Assembly (NCBI GenBank): GCA_019414345.1
Contig: DXMF01000015.1
Location: 1 to 60,064, forward strand
Length of the DNA stretch: 60,064 nucleotides
DNA from: Collinsella sp.
GTDB lineage: Bacteria; Actinomycetota; Coriobacteriia; Coriobacteriales; Coriobacteriaceae
Direction: 5' to 3'
Shown here: positions 22,262 to 29,867 of the stretch, piece by piece
Layout of the letters: the number at the start of each line of letters is the position of its first letter
How positions within the stretch are numbered: the first letter of the stretch is position 1
Program-made: the position numbers and the translations under genes
Notes under the pieces: generated by a model
What the model was told of the DNA's origin: nothing
The model's input: the letters and a program-made list of their open reading frames with translations, nothing else
Database searches by the model: none

Positions 22262-22524
22262 CGACCCCTTTGCCGAGCCCGTTCAATCTCCTGCCAAAAT
22301 TTCTTCTGGACTGGAGACAAGGCATGAATGATAAGCCACCCACGGACAAGCTCGACCGCGACAAGCTCCACGCTTCGTCCGTCTGGGAGCCATCCAATCG
22401 CAAGCCATCTCGGCGGCTCGTCCTTCGACTCGCGACGAATGCACTCAGTAACCGCAAGCCAAGCGCTAAGCACCTGCTTTTCCGTCAGGTGCTTTTTAGC
22501 GTTGGGATGGATCTCAACATCCGT
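22258..22524 (-). CDS. Toxin-like protein with apparent ACG start
   Basis: Small protein of 88 residues: DVEIHPNAKKHLTEKQVLSA, then WLAIGWLPDGRSVELVAVEL and the helical end ALSPVQKKFWQEIERARQRG. The shape resembles DUF4258/BrnT-like RelE-superfamily toxins. No ATG, GTG or TTG occurs upstream of the conserved start. The codon at the expected position (22522-22524) is ACG, with GGAGGAG at 7-nt spacing. The first usual start is the GTG at 22473, which would delete 17 residues and has a poor ribosome site. Either ACG is used weakly, or the toxin has lost its start codon. The downstream RHH gene is intact. Confidence 0.6.
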   Translation of the reverse strand, partial: TDVEIHPNAKKHLTEKQVLSAWLAVTECIRRESKDEPPRWLAIGWLPDGRSVELVAVELVRGWLIIHALSPVQKKFWQEIERARQRGR

Positions 22525-22582
22525 GCATCTTCTCCTCCATCTTACCCAATTTCGTATGACAAAAGTCCGCTATCGCCAATTC

Positions 22583-22942
22583 TTAAGCCGGCGCGCGTTG
22601 GAGAGCAGGGGTCGAAACAATGATTGAAGGGCGCTCTAGTGCGGCCCAGGCGCCGGGGCAGGAGCACATACGCCAGGGACGTACGTTTTCGTAGCGCGCG
22701 AGGATATTGCCGTCGCGATCGATGAAGGCGATGTCGATGGGATAGGCCATAAAACACGTATGGACCGAAGAACAGCGTGGAAATGCCATGACGAGCGGCA
22801 GACCGTTGGCGGCAACCGGGCACCGTCCCAGCATGCCGCGCAGGCGCACGGCAAACGACTCCGCCACCGCAAACTCGGCCGGCGTCCAGCCCAGCCTATT
22901 GAGTGCCCGCGCGTAGGCGATGTAGGACGAGACCGCGGTCAC
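22583..22942 (-). CDS. DUF192 protein in the Tad operon
   Basis: Protein of 119 residues. The DUF192 core is clear: VRLRGMLGRCPVAANGLPLV, FPRCSSVHTCFMAYPIDIAF and IDRDGNILARYENVRPW. DUF192 genes are frequent partners of Tad pilus loci, but their biochemical role is not known to me. The GTG at 22942 overlaps the stop of the preceding tadE-like gene (GTGA) and is preceded by GGGGGTGG; an in-frame ATG at 22963 is an alternative. It is the last pilus-associated gene of the operon. Confidence 0.8.
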   Translation of the reverse strand: MTAVSSYIAYARALNRLGWTPAEFAVAESFAVRLRGMLGRCPVAANGLPLVMAFPRCSSVHTCFMAYPIDIAFIDRDGNILARYENVRPWRMCSCPGAWAALERPSIIVSTPALQRAPA

Positions 22943-23415
22943 ATGACCACCCCCGGACGCCATGGATCGACCGTCACCGCGCGCTCGTGTGACAACTTTG
23001 CCGGTGCCCCCAGCGAAACGCCGGCGATGCTGAGCGAGCTCGGCCACGGCTCATAGCGCATGGTGCAGGTGTAGGTCCTAAACGTGCCGGAAAGCGAAAG
23101 CAAACCGCCATCCGATGTCGTCGCACCCTGTTCGCTCGAGACCTCGATCAGCAAGTCATAGCCTTCCATGGCATGTTGGATCTGAGCCTGAACGGTCGCG
23201 GAAGCATCGATGGAGCTGCCATCGCCCTCCCCGCTCGGCGCCACGGCATGTGCTAGCACGATATCGGGCACCACGCGATCGAAGCGTGCGACCGCACCGG
23301 CAAAGACCATGACGTTGTACACGATAAGCGCCAGAACCAGCAGGACGGGCGTGACCACGGCCATCTCGACCGTCGCCTGGGCGCGCTCCTCGCAAAGGCG
23401 CGTGCGGATGCCCAT
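22939..23415 (-). CDS. TadE-like minor pilin (third in locus)
   Basis: Protein of 158 residues with the TadE pattern at the N-terminus: EERAQATVEMAVVTPVLL followed by a hydrophobic helix (LALIVYNVMVFAGAVARF). The exported part is small and beta-rich. TadE-family pseudopilins are cleaved by the prepilin peptidase and take part in pilus assembly at the membrane. Its ATG shares one base with the stop codon of the gene upstream (TAATG), so they are coupled. The reading frame continues to 23559, but only the part from 23415 makes sense. Confidence 0.8.
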   Translation of the reverse strand: MGIRTRLCEERAQATVEMAVVTPVLLVLALIVYNVMVFAGAVARFDRVVPDIVLAHAVAPSGEGDGSSIDASATVQAQIQHAMEGYDLLIEVSSEQGATTSDGGLLSLSGTFRTYTCTMRYEPWPSSLSIAGVSLGAPAKLSHERAVTVDPWRPGVVM

Positions 23416-25265
23416 TACGACCCACCGCCCAGGGCACCCGCCAGTGTGGTGACATCGACGGTAAGTGGGATGGAACCGCCGCCGGGCAGCGGAATCTCCG
23501 CAAGCGTGAACGTCGTGCCGCTGATGGTGCGCTCGACTTGATATTCCAGCGCTTCGCAAAGCGCCTTGGGGTCGGTCACGCCCAACGGAATACTTCGTAG
23601 CTCGTCCTGCGCATTAGAAAGAGCCGTGATGTCAGACCCCGGGCTCTTGATGACATTGGCGGTGTCGGTCAGCACCGGCTTTCGCAGGCGCAAGTCGCAC
23701 GGCTCCAAGCCCAGCGCCGCCACGGACGCCGAAACGGTATCGCCAAGCCACGACGCAATGGAGCCCAACGCGCCGTTGCCCCCTCCTGGGCCCTTAATCA
23801 TCTCGTCCATAAGTTCGTCGGCCGAACCTTGGATGTCTCCGTATCCCACAAGCAGCCGTCCCCAGACATCCATGACGCCATCGAGTACGCCGGCAACGCC
23901 ACCCGAGCGTCCCTTCAATGTCGAGAAAAATCGCGAAAGCACGTTGTTTTGCGCCGTCGCCTCATCGGGCGCCAGCACCGCGGCAGAGATGGCACCGCGA
24001 TCGCCAAGCCTGACTGCCGTGTTAAACGAAGAGTTGAGCTCATCGGGGCTCGAGATGGCACCCGAAACCGCAAAGGCAGCCACGCCGTTGCGACCGGGCG
24101 GAGCGATACGCGGACGTTCGCCCGAAAGCGTTTTAATGGCCTGGTCAAACGCATTGCTCGCACGGTCGGCCTCATCCTCGGTCTGACGCATGAGCTCAAG
24201 CTCTTTGTTCCGACATTTGACGTATTCCTCCAAGGCCTTTTTGAACTCGTCGAAGTGATATTCGAAGCCGTTTTCGATAGAGGTTGAAGGCGCCGCAACA
24301 GCACCAAGCGACAAAACGCCAAAATGGCATTTGCTGCATTTATCCTGTCCATCGTAATCGGCAACCGAAGCAAATCCACTCGGCGTCCCTTTCTTATAGT
24401 TAGGGCAGGTCGTCCCGTAATGCAGATACGCCTTGTCATCGTTCACGCTCGTCGGCCACACCGCATCGGTATAGAGTTCCGTCGCCCGAACCTCATCAGA
24501 GTTGCGCGGCAGCAGCGGAATATAGGAGGAAACCCTGTCTCCGTTCTCGGTTATATGTGCCCGATCGACCTCCGCGCTCGCATAGGTATAAAACACCTTA
24601 CGCGCCGCAGACTCTGCCTTCATCTCGACACTCGAGCCGTGGGGCTTCTCATTTGTCAGACGCCAATGGTAGTAGTCCTTCGCGCGATCAAGGGCAACTT
24701 GGGGCTCCCACGTAACGCTCGATGAGTAATGCGGATTTTGAACACCGGAGAGATCCGTTAGGCTTTTCGCACGCTCCCACATGCAAGAACAGCTGCCGAC
24801 CGAGCCCTTGTCAGACCCACCACAATCCGCCAGCCAAGCACGCTCTTTAGCCTTCGCCGTGTCCTCAGAAGCCTTCCGCAGCTCCTCGGCCGCACACTCT
24901 AAATCATCTGATGTGTCTTTAATGGTATCGGTCGAGATCTCTGATCCTTTGAGCGCAGCGAAGTCAGACTCGGATGTCCTGGGCACGGCAAGCGCCGTAC
25001 CGGTATAGGTCACACTATCGGTATCCTGCGCCGACACCGCCTGCGTGGCACGCGCGGCGATCAGATACGGCAGAGCCGTCTCGATTTTCTGTAAGCCTTC
25101 CGATGCGCTTTTGGCAAACTTGTTGCGCGTTTTAATGATCTCAATCCCGGTGTCGACCATATTGCCGGCAACCGGCTCGGCACCCGGGATGAGGATGGCG
25201 ACCAGGCCCGTCCCGATCGTGGCAAACCCCGCCAGCCCTAGACTCAAGATGCTCGCATCAACCAC
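23415..25265 (-). CDS. Large TadG-like exported protein, frame-separated from its N-terminus
   Basis: Protein of 616 residues starting VVDASILSLGLAGFATIGTG; it has a long, cysteine-containing middle (SCSCMWERAKSL, CSKCHFG) and a glycine-rich end. It starts abruptly with a helix that continues the AADSGALAGA helix of the small gene upstream, which is in another frame. The overlap is 22 nt, and a one-base change at about 25262 would join the two into a single TadG-like protein of about 690 residues with an N-terminal anchor. As it stands it begins at a GTG inside the upstream gene, without its own signal sequence. TadG-like proteins are thought to anchor or support the pilus at the surface. Confidence 0.7.
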   Translation of the reverse strand: MVDASILSLGLAGFATIGTGLVAILIPGAEPVAGNMVDTGIEIIKTRNKFAKSASEGLQKIETALPYLIAARATQAVSAQDTDSVTYTGTALAVPRTSESDFAALKGSEISTDTIKDTSDDLECAAEELRKASEDTAKAKERAWLADCGGSDKGSVGSCSCMWERAKSLTDLSGVQNPHYSSSVTWEPQVALDRAKDYYHWRLTNEKPHGSSVEMKAESAARKVFYTYASAEVDRAHITENGDRVSSYIPLLPRNSDEVRATELYTDAVWPTSVNDDKAYLHYGTTCPNYKKGTPSGFASVADYDGQDKCSKCHFGVLSLGAVAAPSTSIENGFEYHFDEFKKALEEYVKCRNKELELMRQTEDEADRASNAFDQAIKTLSGERPRIAPPGRNGVAAFAVSGAISSPDELNSSFNTAVRLGDRGAISAAVLAPDEATAQNNVLSRFFSTLKGRSGGVAGVLDGVMDVWGRLLVGYGDIQGSADELMDEMIKGPGGGNGALGSIASWLGDTVSASVAALGLEPCDLRLRKPVLTDTANVIKSPGSDITALSNAQDELRSIPLGVTDPKALCEALEYQVERTISGTTFTLAEIPLPGGGSIPLTVDVTTLAGALGGGS

Positions 25266-25474
25266 GTGGCAGCCGTGTGATAGGACGACACTACGTTGGC
25301 ACCCGCCAGCGCGCCGCTATCAGCCGCCACCTGGGTATCCCCGGCACGCGACATGCTCCATATCGCCGCGGTCGACGAAAACAACAATGTGAGCACCACT
25401 AGGATGACCACGGCAGAAGAAAGCGTGGTATAGGCGCCGTCTTCGATAAACAGATCGACACCGGCTCGACCCAT
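25244..25474 (-). CDS. TadG-like N-terminal fragment (76 aa)
   Basis: It starts at an ATG after GAGGCGG: MGRAGVDLFIEDGAYTTLSS, a membrane segment (AVVILVVLTLLFSSTAAIWS), then VAADSGALAGANVVSSYHTA and a stop eight codons later. The AxDSAALAGA-type helix is the hallmark of TadG/Flp-associated proteins and normally leads into a long exported domain. That domain is encoded next, in the frame shifted by one base. A frameshift mutation, an assembly error or programmed recoding would all fit; I see no slippery heptamer. Confidence 0.7.
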   Translation of the reverse strand: MGRAGVDLFIEDGAYTTLSSAVVILVVLTLLFSSTAAIWSMSRAGDTQVAADSGALAGANVVSSYHTAATWLMRAS

Positions 25475-25538
25475 AAAGCCGCCTCGCTTGCGATGGCAGC
25501 TCGGACGGTGCGTCAAAACGCGTCTAGACCAGAAACAC

Positions 25539-26015
25539 TTAATCCCATGCAGCAATCCACGAATCATAATCTCCCTCCAGCCATTCGGGACGCGATTGAT
25601 ACGAGACATCGACCTTGAGCTCAACGTAGCCGCCCTCGGCGGTACCACCCATAGCCTGCGCAAACGCACCGATCACAGGCAACGGCTTGACCTCGCCGGA
25701 AACGGACACGGACGAGACGCCGCCCGCACCGGCCCGGCCAAGCTCGATATCCCACGACAACGGCCCGCCGGCATGAAAGATCGAAACGTTGGGCACTGCG
25801 GCAAGTCGGCGGCGGGTGAACTCCTTAAGATCGTCGTCCTCCGCCGTCGTCGTGGTCATGAGCCGCGCGGTCTCGGCGGCGGCAGACTCCATGACCGCGC
25901 GCGTATAGAGCAGGCACACCGGTTGCAGTGCGAGAAGGATGAGTGTCAGAAACGTCGGCAGCAAAAAAGCGGCCTCGACCGTAGACTGCGCCCGGTCCTC
26001 GCGCGCGGCATCAAT
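25539..26015 (-). CDS. TadE-like minor pilin with apparent ATT start
   Basis: Protein of 158 residues: DAAREDRAQSTVEAAFLLP then a hydrophobic helix (TFLTLILLALQPVCLLYTRA) and an exported domain of about 110 residues. The Ala/Ser-Gln-x-Thr-Val-Glu motif fits TadE. The frame is open far upstream, but nothing before 26015 looks like the family and no ATG, GTG or TTG lies at a suitable place. ATT at 26015-26013 overlaps the stop codon of the preceding gene (ATTGA), with AAGGA about 12 nt upstream. ATT starts are rare, so this start is uncertain. Confidence 0.68.
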   Translation of the reverse strand: MDAAREDRAQSTVEAAFLLPTFLTLILLALQPVCLLYTRAVMESAAAETARLMTTTTAEDDDLKEFTRRRLAAVPNVSIFHAGGPLSWDIELGRAGAGGVSSVSVSGEVKPLPVIGAFAQAMGGTAEGGYVELKVDVSYQSRPEWLEGDYDSWIAAWD

Positions 26016-26229
26016 ACAACGCGATGTCCTTAGCGGCCGCAGCGGCGTCGATAACCGACGTCGAGGCAACGCCATGGGATGCCGCCCGCTCAACCAGCGC
26101 CGCCAAGCGCCCATCGGTGCCGGCACGCCAAAGCCCCGCGATCGCCAGCACGATCGATAACAGCGCCACCGTGACAATGGCGTATTCGACCGTCGCCTGG
26201 GCAGATTCCTCACGCAGAACATCATGCAT
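26011..26229 (-). CDS. Small pilin-like protein (72 aa)
   Basis: MHDVLREESAQATVEYAIVT continues into a hydrophobic helix (VALLSIVLAIAGLWRAG) and an alanine-rich tail. The SAQATVEYA motif matches both Flp pilins and TadE N-termini, so it is probably a processed minor pilin. At 72 residues it is close to Flp size. It lies one base from the upstream gene and overlaps the start of the downstream one. Confidence 0.72.
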   Translation of the reverse strand: MHDVLREESAQATVEYAIVTVALLSIVLAIAGLWRAGTDGRLAALVERAASHGVASTSVIDAAAAAKDIALY

Positions 26230-26230
26230 T

Positions 26231-26794
26231 TCACGATCCCTCCTTTGAGTCCGTTGCCTGCGGGCTCAGGCGCACGGCGCGCAGACGACACGAAGCATCG
26301 CCAGCATCCGCGGCAATTGTCACCATATCGACCCAGCCGCGTCCGTCGCGCACGATGGCGCCCCACACGTTTCCCTTGATGTCGAGATAGCCGCTCAGAG
26401 CAAGTTGCGCCGTGGGTACCTCGCGATAGGCACGCAGCATATCCGCCGCCGCTTCGGTCATCGGTCGGTCCTCGGACCATGCAAGCCGGACCGCAATCGC
26501 GTTGCCCTCAGGCGAATCCGTCGCAGTGCCAGACCGCTTGTCGAGCGTCCGCAGAAAGGTTTGCGCCGTGACAGCGACATCCGAATCGTCCGCATCTCGC
26601 ATCTCATCTTTTTGAGACGCCACCGCCGAATCTGAGCCCAAATCGGAGGCGGTCCCAGGACGCTGCTGCCGCGCGGCGTTAAGCCCCCAAAGCACCGCCG
26701 CTATCGCCACGGTCAGGCAAGCAAACACCAGCAGCACCCCGATGGGGCGCTCGCCCTCTACAGGCTGTTGATGCCCTCGCTGATAGCGTTCCAT
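26231..26794 (-). CDS. Membrane-anchored protein of the Tad locus, unknown
   Basis: Protein of up to 187 residues: one N-terminal hydrophobic segment (GVLLVFACLTVAIAAVLWGL), an acidic linker, and an exported domain of about 110 residues (TAQTFLRTLDKRSGT, YLDIKGNVWGAIVRDGRGWV). No family is recognised. The ATG at 26794 lies inside flp (37-nt overlap) with AAGG upstream; a GTG at 26737, directly before the membrane segment, is an alternative. The position between flp and the minor pilins suggests an accessory role in pilus assembly. Confidence 0.65.
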   Translation of the reverse strand: MERYQRGHQQPVEGERPIGVLLVFACLTVAIAAVLWGLNAARQQRPGTASDLGSDSAVASQKDEMRDADDSDVAVTAQTFLRTLDKRSGTATDSPEGNAIAVRLAWSEDRPMTEAAADMLRAYREVPTAQLALSGYLDIKGNVWGAIVRDGRGWVDMVTIAADAGDASCRLRAVRLSPQATDSKEGS

Positions 26795-26991
26795 AGATCT
26801 TGGACCTTGCCCTTAAATGCGACGATGGCGATAATCGCGATCACCACGAGCACGCCGACCAAGATGGCATACTCGGTGGTACCCTGTGCACTCTCCTCCT
26901 GCAATAGTTCCTTGGCGCGCTGACGAACATGTGCCGCCCGGCAAAACGCCCAGCCCTGGACCTTGCCAGCAGCGTCAGTCATCGTGTTCAT
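26758..26991 (-). CDS. flp: Flp-type major pilin
   Basis: Pilin of 77 residues. A basic leader ends QEESAQG, followed by TTEYAILVGVLVVIAIIAI, the hydrophobic assembly helix, and a short tail (VQDLWNAISEGINSL). The Gly before TTEY would be the prepilin peptidase cleavage site; Glu and Tyr are the conserved Flp pair, though Glu sits at +3 rather than the more usual +5. GGGAGG is placed 6 nt before the ATG. It is by far the most pilin-like product in the locus and probably the structural subunit. No prepilin peptidase gene lies in the window. Confidence 0.88.
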   Translation of the reverse strand: MNTMTDAAGKVQGWAFCRAAHVRQRAKELLQEESAQGTTEYAILVGVLVVIAIIAIVAFKGKVQDLWNAISEGINSL

Positions 26992-27001
26992 GTATTCCTC
27001 C

Positions 27002-27643
27002 CTACATCATCCCGCCTGCTCCCAGCAGCGGGCCCAATATGGACAGAAGCAACGCCGGCAAGATGAGCGTGCCGGTGGGAATCAGCAGCTTGACGGGTGC
27101 ACGCTCGATCTCGCGCTCGACCGCGGCGCGATGAGCCGCACGGATCTCGCGACTTTGAGCGGCCAGCGTCTCGGCAAGTGGGGCACCCAGGGCGAGCGCC
27201 TGCCCCACCGTGATGGCAAAGGTCTCGAGCGCTCGCACGTCCAGGTCGCGCGCGGCGGCCAACAGCTCGTCCTCACGCGTGCCCACGCCCACCTGCCACG
27301 CCATGCAGGCGCGCTCAAGGCGAAGAGCCAGCACTGACCGGCGGTTGGCGCAGAAAATCTCAAGCGCCGCATCAAACGAAAGACCGGCCGAAAGGCCCAA
27401 GCGCACAACATCGATCATCTCGGACACTTCGCCGAGCGACACTCGCGCCGGGCCTCCCGCTCCAACCGCGCCCTTCACTCGCGCGGTCAGGGCATCGACC
27501 ACCGAGCGACCCGCGGCAGCGACCAGCACCGCCTCGCGCTTGCAGGCCCCTGCGATCTTGCGCGCATCCGCCCGATCCAAACCCGTCGCGACAAATACAC
27601 TCAGGGCACACAGGCAAGCCACAACTGCAACCAGGGCGCTCAT
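27002..27643 (-). CDS. tadC: Tad secretion platform protein TadC (GspF family)
   Basis: Integral membrane protein of 213 residues with the T2SSF fold: an N-terminal membrane segment (ALVAVVACLCALSVFVATGL), a cytosolic helical domain (VRLGLSAGLSFDAALEIFCA, VGQALALGAPLAETLAAQSR) and a C-terminal hydrophobic hairpin (LLIPTGTLILPALLLSILGP). It pairs with TadB to form the inner-membrane platform. The ATG at 27643 overlaps the tadB stop by 4 nt. It is followed after 10 nt by flp. Confidence 0.87.
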   Translation of the reverse strand: MSALVAVVACLCALSVFVATGLDRADARKIAGACKREAVLVAAAGRSVVDALTARVKGAVGAGGPARVSLGEVSEMIDVVRLGLSAGLSFDAALEIFCANRRSVLALRLERACMAWQVGVGTREDELLAAARDLDVRALETFAITVGQALALGAPLAETLAAQSREIRAAHRAAVEREIERAPVKLLIPTGTLILPALLLSILGPLLGAGGMM

Positions 27644-28566
27644 AGCTCCACCCGCATAATGCGCCGGATAACCACCAGGGCAACGACGTTGAGGGCTAGA
27701 CCCAGCACCACAGCGCCCGCACCGGCAGGCGTCGCAAGACCGCGACGAAAATCTGCCGAAAGCAGCGCCAACACCGCGCACATGCCCGCCGGCATCGCCG
27801 CGACCATATGCGCAGACATGCGAGCCTGCGACGTCTTAACATCCAGGCGGCGCTTGAGCTCAATGCGCTCCCCCACCATGCTCGACGCCTCGGACAGTAA
27901 GTCGGCAAGCGGAGCACCGGTGCGCTGAGACACCTTAAGCGCCAAGGTCACAAGCGAAATGCCGGGGGCGTCGATGCGCACGAGCAAGTCATCGAGCGCG
28001 TCGGTCGCCGAGATGCCGCAATCGATTGCCGCCGCCACCCGCAAAAACTCGGTATGCACCGGCTCTTGCGCATGAGCGCCCACAAAGCGCATGCCCTGGG
28101 CCAGCGAATGTCCCGAGGCAAGCGACATGGAAAGTGCGGTAAACGCCTCGGGCATGGCCTCTTCTGCATCGTGTTGCTCGCGCCGGCTCTCAAAGCCATC
28201 CCGAGCGGCGCCAACGGCAATCGGAGCAACAAGTCCCAAGGCAAATCCGAGGGGCGATAACGACACCATCGTTAGTAAAACGCAGCAGACACCGCTCGAT
28301 AGCAGCAGAAACGCCAAACGCCCCGAAGCATCTTCGATCACGAGGCCAAGGCGATGCGCCGGAGTCAGCGATGTCCACGAACGGGCGATCTTTTTCAGTA
28401 GATCGTTTTCCACCAGCTCACGCGGCAGCTTCTCTGCCAACGTCTCGAGCGCCTGACGCGCTAGCTCCGTCGGCGGCACCTGCGGCACACGAGGTTCCGC
28501 CCCGCACGCCGTCGCAACAGAAAACCCTGCCAAACCCCCTACGACGAGGGGCACAGCGACCTCCAT
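27640..28566 (-). CDS. tadB: Tad secretion platform protein TadB (GspF family)
   Basis: Membrane protein of 308 residues. Two central hydrophobic segments (LAFLLLSSGVCCVLLTMVSL and FALGLVAPIAVGAA), the T2SSF domain (AFTALSMSLASGHSLAQGMR, LLVRIDAPGISLVTLALKVS) and two C-terminal segments are in the standard order. It would interact with the TadA ATPase to drive pilin extraction. The start lies inside the 3' end of tadA (28-nt overlap), with GAGGAGGTGGACGA before the ATG. Confidence 0.88.
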   Translation of the reverse strand: MEVAVPLVVGGLAGFSVATACGAEPRVPQVPPTELARQALETLAEKLPRELVENDLLKKIARSWTSLTPAHRLGLVIEDASGRLAFLLLSSGVCCVLLTMVSLSPLGFALGLVAPIAVGAARDGFESRREQHDAEEAMPEAFTALSMSLASGHSLAQGMRFVGAHAQEPVHTEFLRVAAAIDCGISATDALDDLLVRIDAPGISLVTLALKVSQRTGAPLADLLSEASSMVGERIELKRRLDVKTSQARMSAHMVAAMPAGMCAVLALLSADFRRGLATPAGAGAVVLGLALNVVALVVIRRIMRVEL

Positions 28567-29867
28567 TCGTCCACCTCCTCTTGTGTGAGCGTCCCCGACC
28601 GCAGGCCTTCTGCGATAAACGGCGGCTCGCGGTCAAGCGTCCAGGTGCGCTCGGCGGCATCGAAAGTCACATAGCGCTCGAGCTCTACGCCGCCCGACGC
28701 GGCGCGACGCACCCCCGAATACGAGGAGACGAAGCGCCTGCCATCGGCGTGGCGCTCGGACATCACGATGCCGTCGAGCGCCATGGCAATCTGCTCCTCG
28801 ATGAGCTCGCTCGGCAGATCGATGCCATAACGTGCAAGCAACGTCAGACGCACCACGGTCTCCTGTTCTGAGCCCGCATGAAGTGTGGTGAGCGACCCGT
28901 CGTGGCCCGTGTTCATGGCCTGCAACATGTCGCAGCACTCGGCACCGCGCACCTCACCCACCACGATGCGGTCGGGGCGCATGCGCAGGGCATTGGTCAC
29001 CAGGTCGCGGATCGTCACCGCGCCCTCGCCCTCAATTGAAGCCTCGCGCGCCTCTAGACGCACCACGTGCGGATGATGCGCAAACTTGAGTTCGGCAGAG
29101 TCCTCGATCGTCACGATGCGCTCGCCGGTGGAAATCTCGCATGACAACGCGTTGAGCAGGGTGGTCTTACCAGATCCCGTGCCTCCCGCAACCGCCAGGT
29201 CCTGTCGCAGCGACACCGCGCACGACAGCAGCTGCGCATACCAAAGCGGCAGCGACCCCAGCCCCACAAGCTCGTCCAGTGAGCAGATGCGGTCCGAGAA
29301 CTTTCGGATGGTGAGAATCGGTCCGTCAATCGCCACAGGCGGAATCACCGCGTTGACGCGATAGCCCGTTTTGAGGCGGGCGTTGACGATGGGGCTGCGT
29401 TCGTCGATACGGCGGCCAAGTGGCGAGATGATGCGGTCGATAAGCACACGGATCTGCTCATCATCCTCAAACGCATGCTCGATGGGGTACAAGACGCCAC
29501 CACGTCCAAAGAAAGCCGAGCGGCAGCCGTTGATCATGATCTCGGTAACGGTGTCGTCCTCGATGAGCGGCTGCAACGGCCCCAAGCCCACCACGTCATC
29601 CAAAATCTCGTCGATGATGGTCTCGCGCTCGGGCGTCGCGAGATCGGTCGGTTCCTCAACATTGAGCGCCGCCTCCACCGCGGGACGCAATTCCGAGCGG
29701 GCAAGTGCCGGGTCGATATAGGCGCTGATACGCGCCACTTCGTCGTAACCCATGCGGTCCATCACGGCGCGCTTGGTGCGTCGTTTCACCGCGCGGCGAC
29801 GCCCCGCATCTACAGGCGCTGCCGCCGCTGCAGCGCCGGCAGCCTTAATCCTCGTTTGCAGACTCAT
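28539..29867 (-). CDS. tadA: Tad pilus assembly ATPase TadA/CpaF
   Basis: Secretion ATPase of 442 residues. The N-terminal helical domain (YDEVARISAYIDPALARSEL) is followed by VTEIMINGCRSAFFGRGGVL, the CpaF signature. Walker A is GGTGSGKTTLLNAL. The Asp box region is RMRPDRIVVGEVRGAECCDM, and the His box region is MNTGHDGSLTTLHAGS. It powers pilus extension as a hexamer at the cytosolic face of the TadBC platform. It overlaps tadZ by 4 nt upstream and tadB by 28 nt downstream. Confidence 0.95.
   Translation of the reverse strand: MSLQTRIKAAGAAAAAAPVDAGRRRAVKRRTKRAVMDRMGYDEVARISAYIDPALARSELRPAVEAALNVEEPTDLATPERETIIDEILDDVVGLGPLQPLIEDDTVTEIMINGCRSAFFGRGGVLYPIEHAFEDDEQIRVLIDRIISPLGRRIDERSPIVNARLKTGYRVNAVIPPVAIDGPILTIRKFSDRICSLDELVGLGSLPLWYAQLLSCAVSLRQDLAVAGGTGSGKTTLLNALSCEISTGERIVTIEDSAELKFAHHPHVVRLEAREASIEGEGAVTIRDLVTNALRMRPDRIVVGEVRGAECCDMLQAMNTGHDGSLTTLHAGSEQETVVRLTLLARYGIDLPSELIEEQIAMALDGIVMSERHADGRRFVSSYSGVRRAASGGVELERYVTFDAAERTWTLDREPPFIAEGLRSGTLTQEEVDEWRSLCPSS

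Noticed and set aside
22270..22623. Plus-strand protein of 117 codons opposite the toxin-like gene
   Set aside because: It is antisense to the coupled toxin/RHH pair and has no recognisable features or ribosome site.
25244..25270. Programmed ribosomal frameshift in the TadG-like gene
   Set aside because: No slippery heptamer or clear downstream pseudoknot is visible, so a mutation or assembly error is the simpler explanation.
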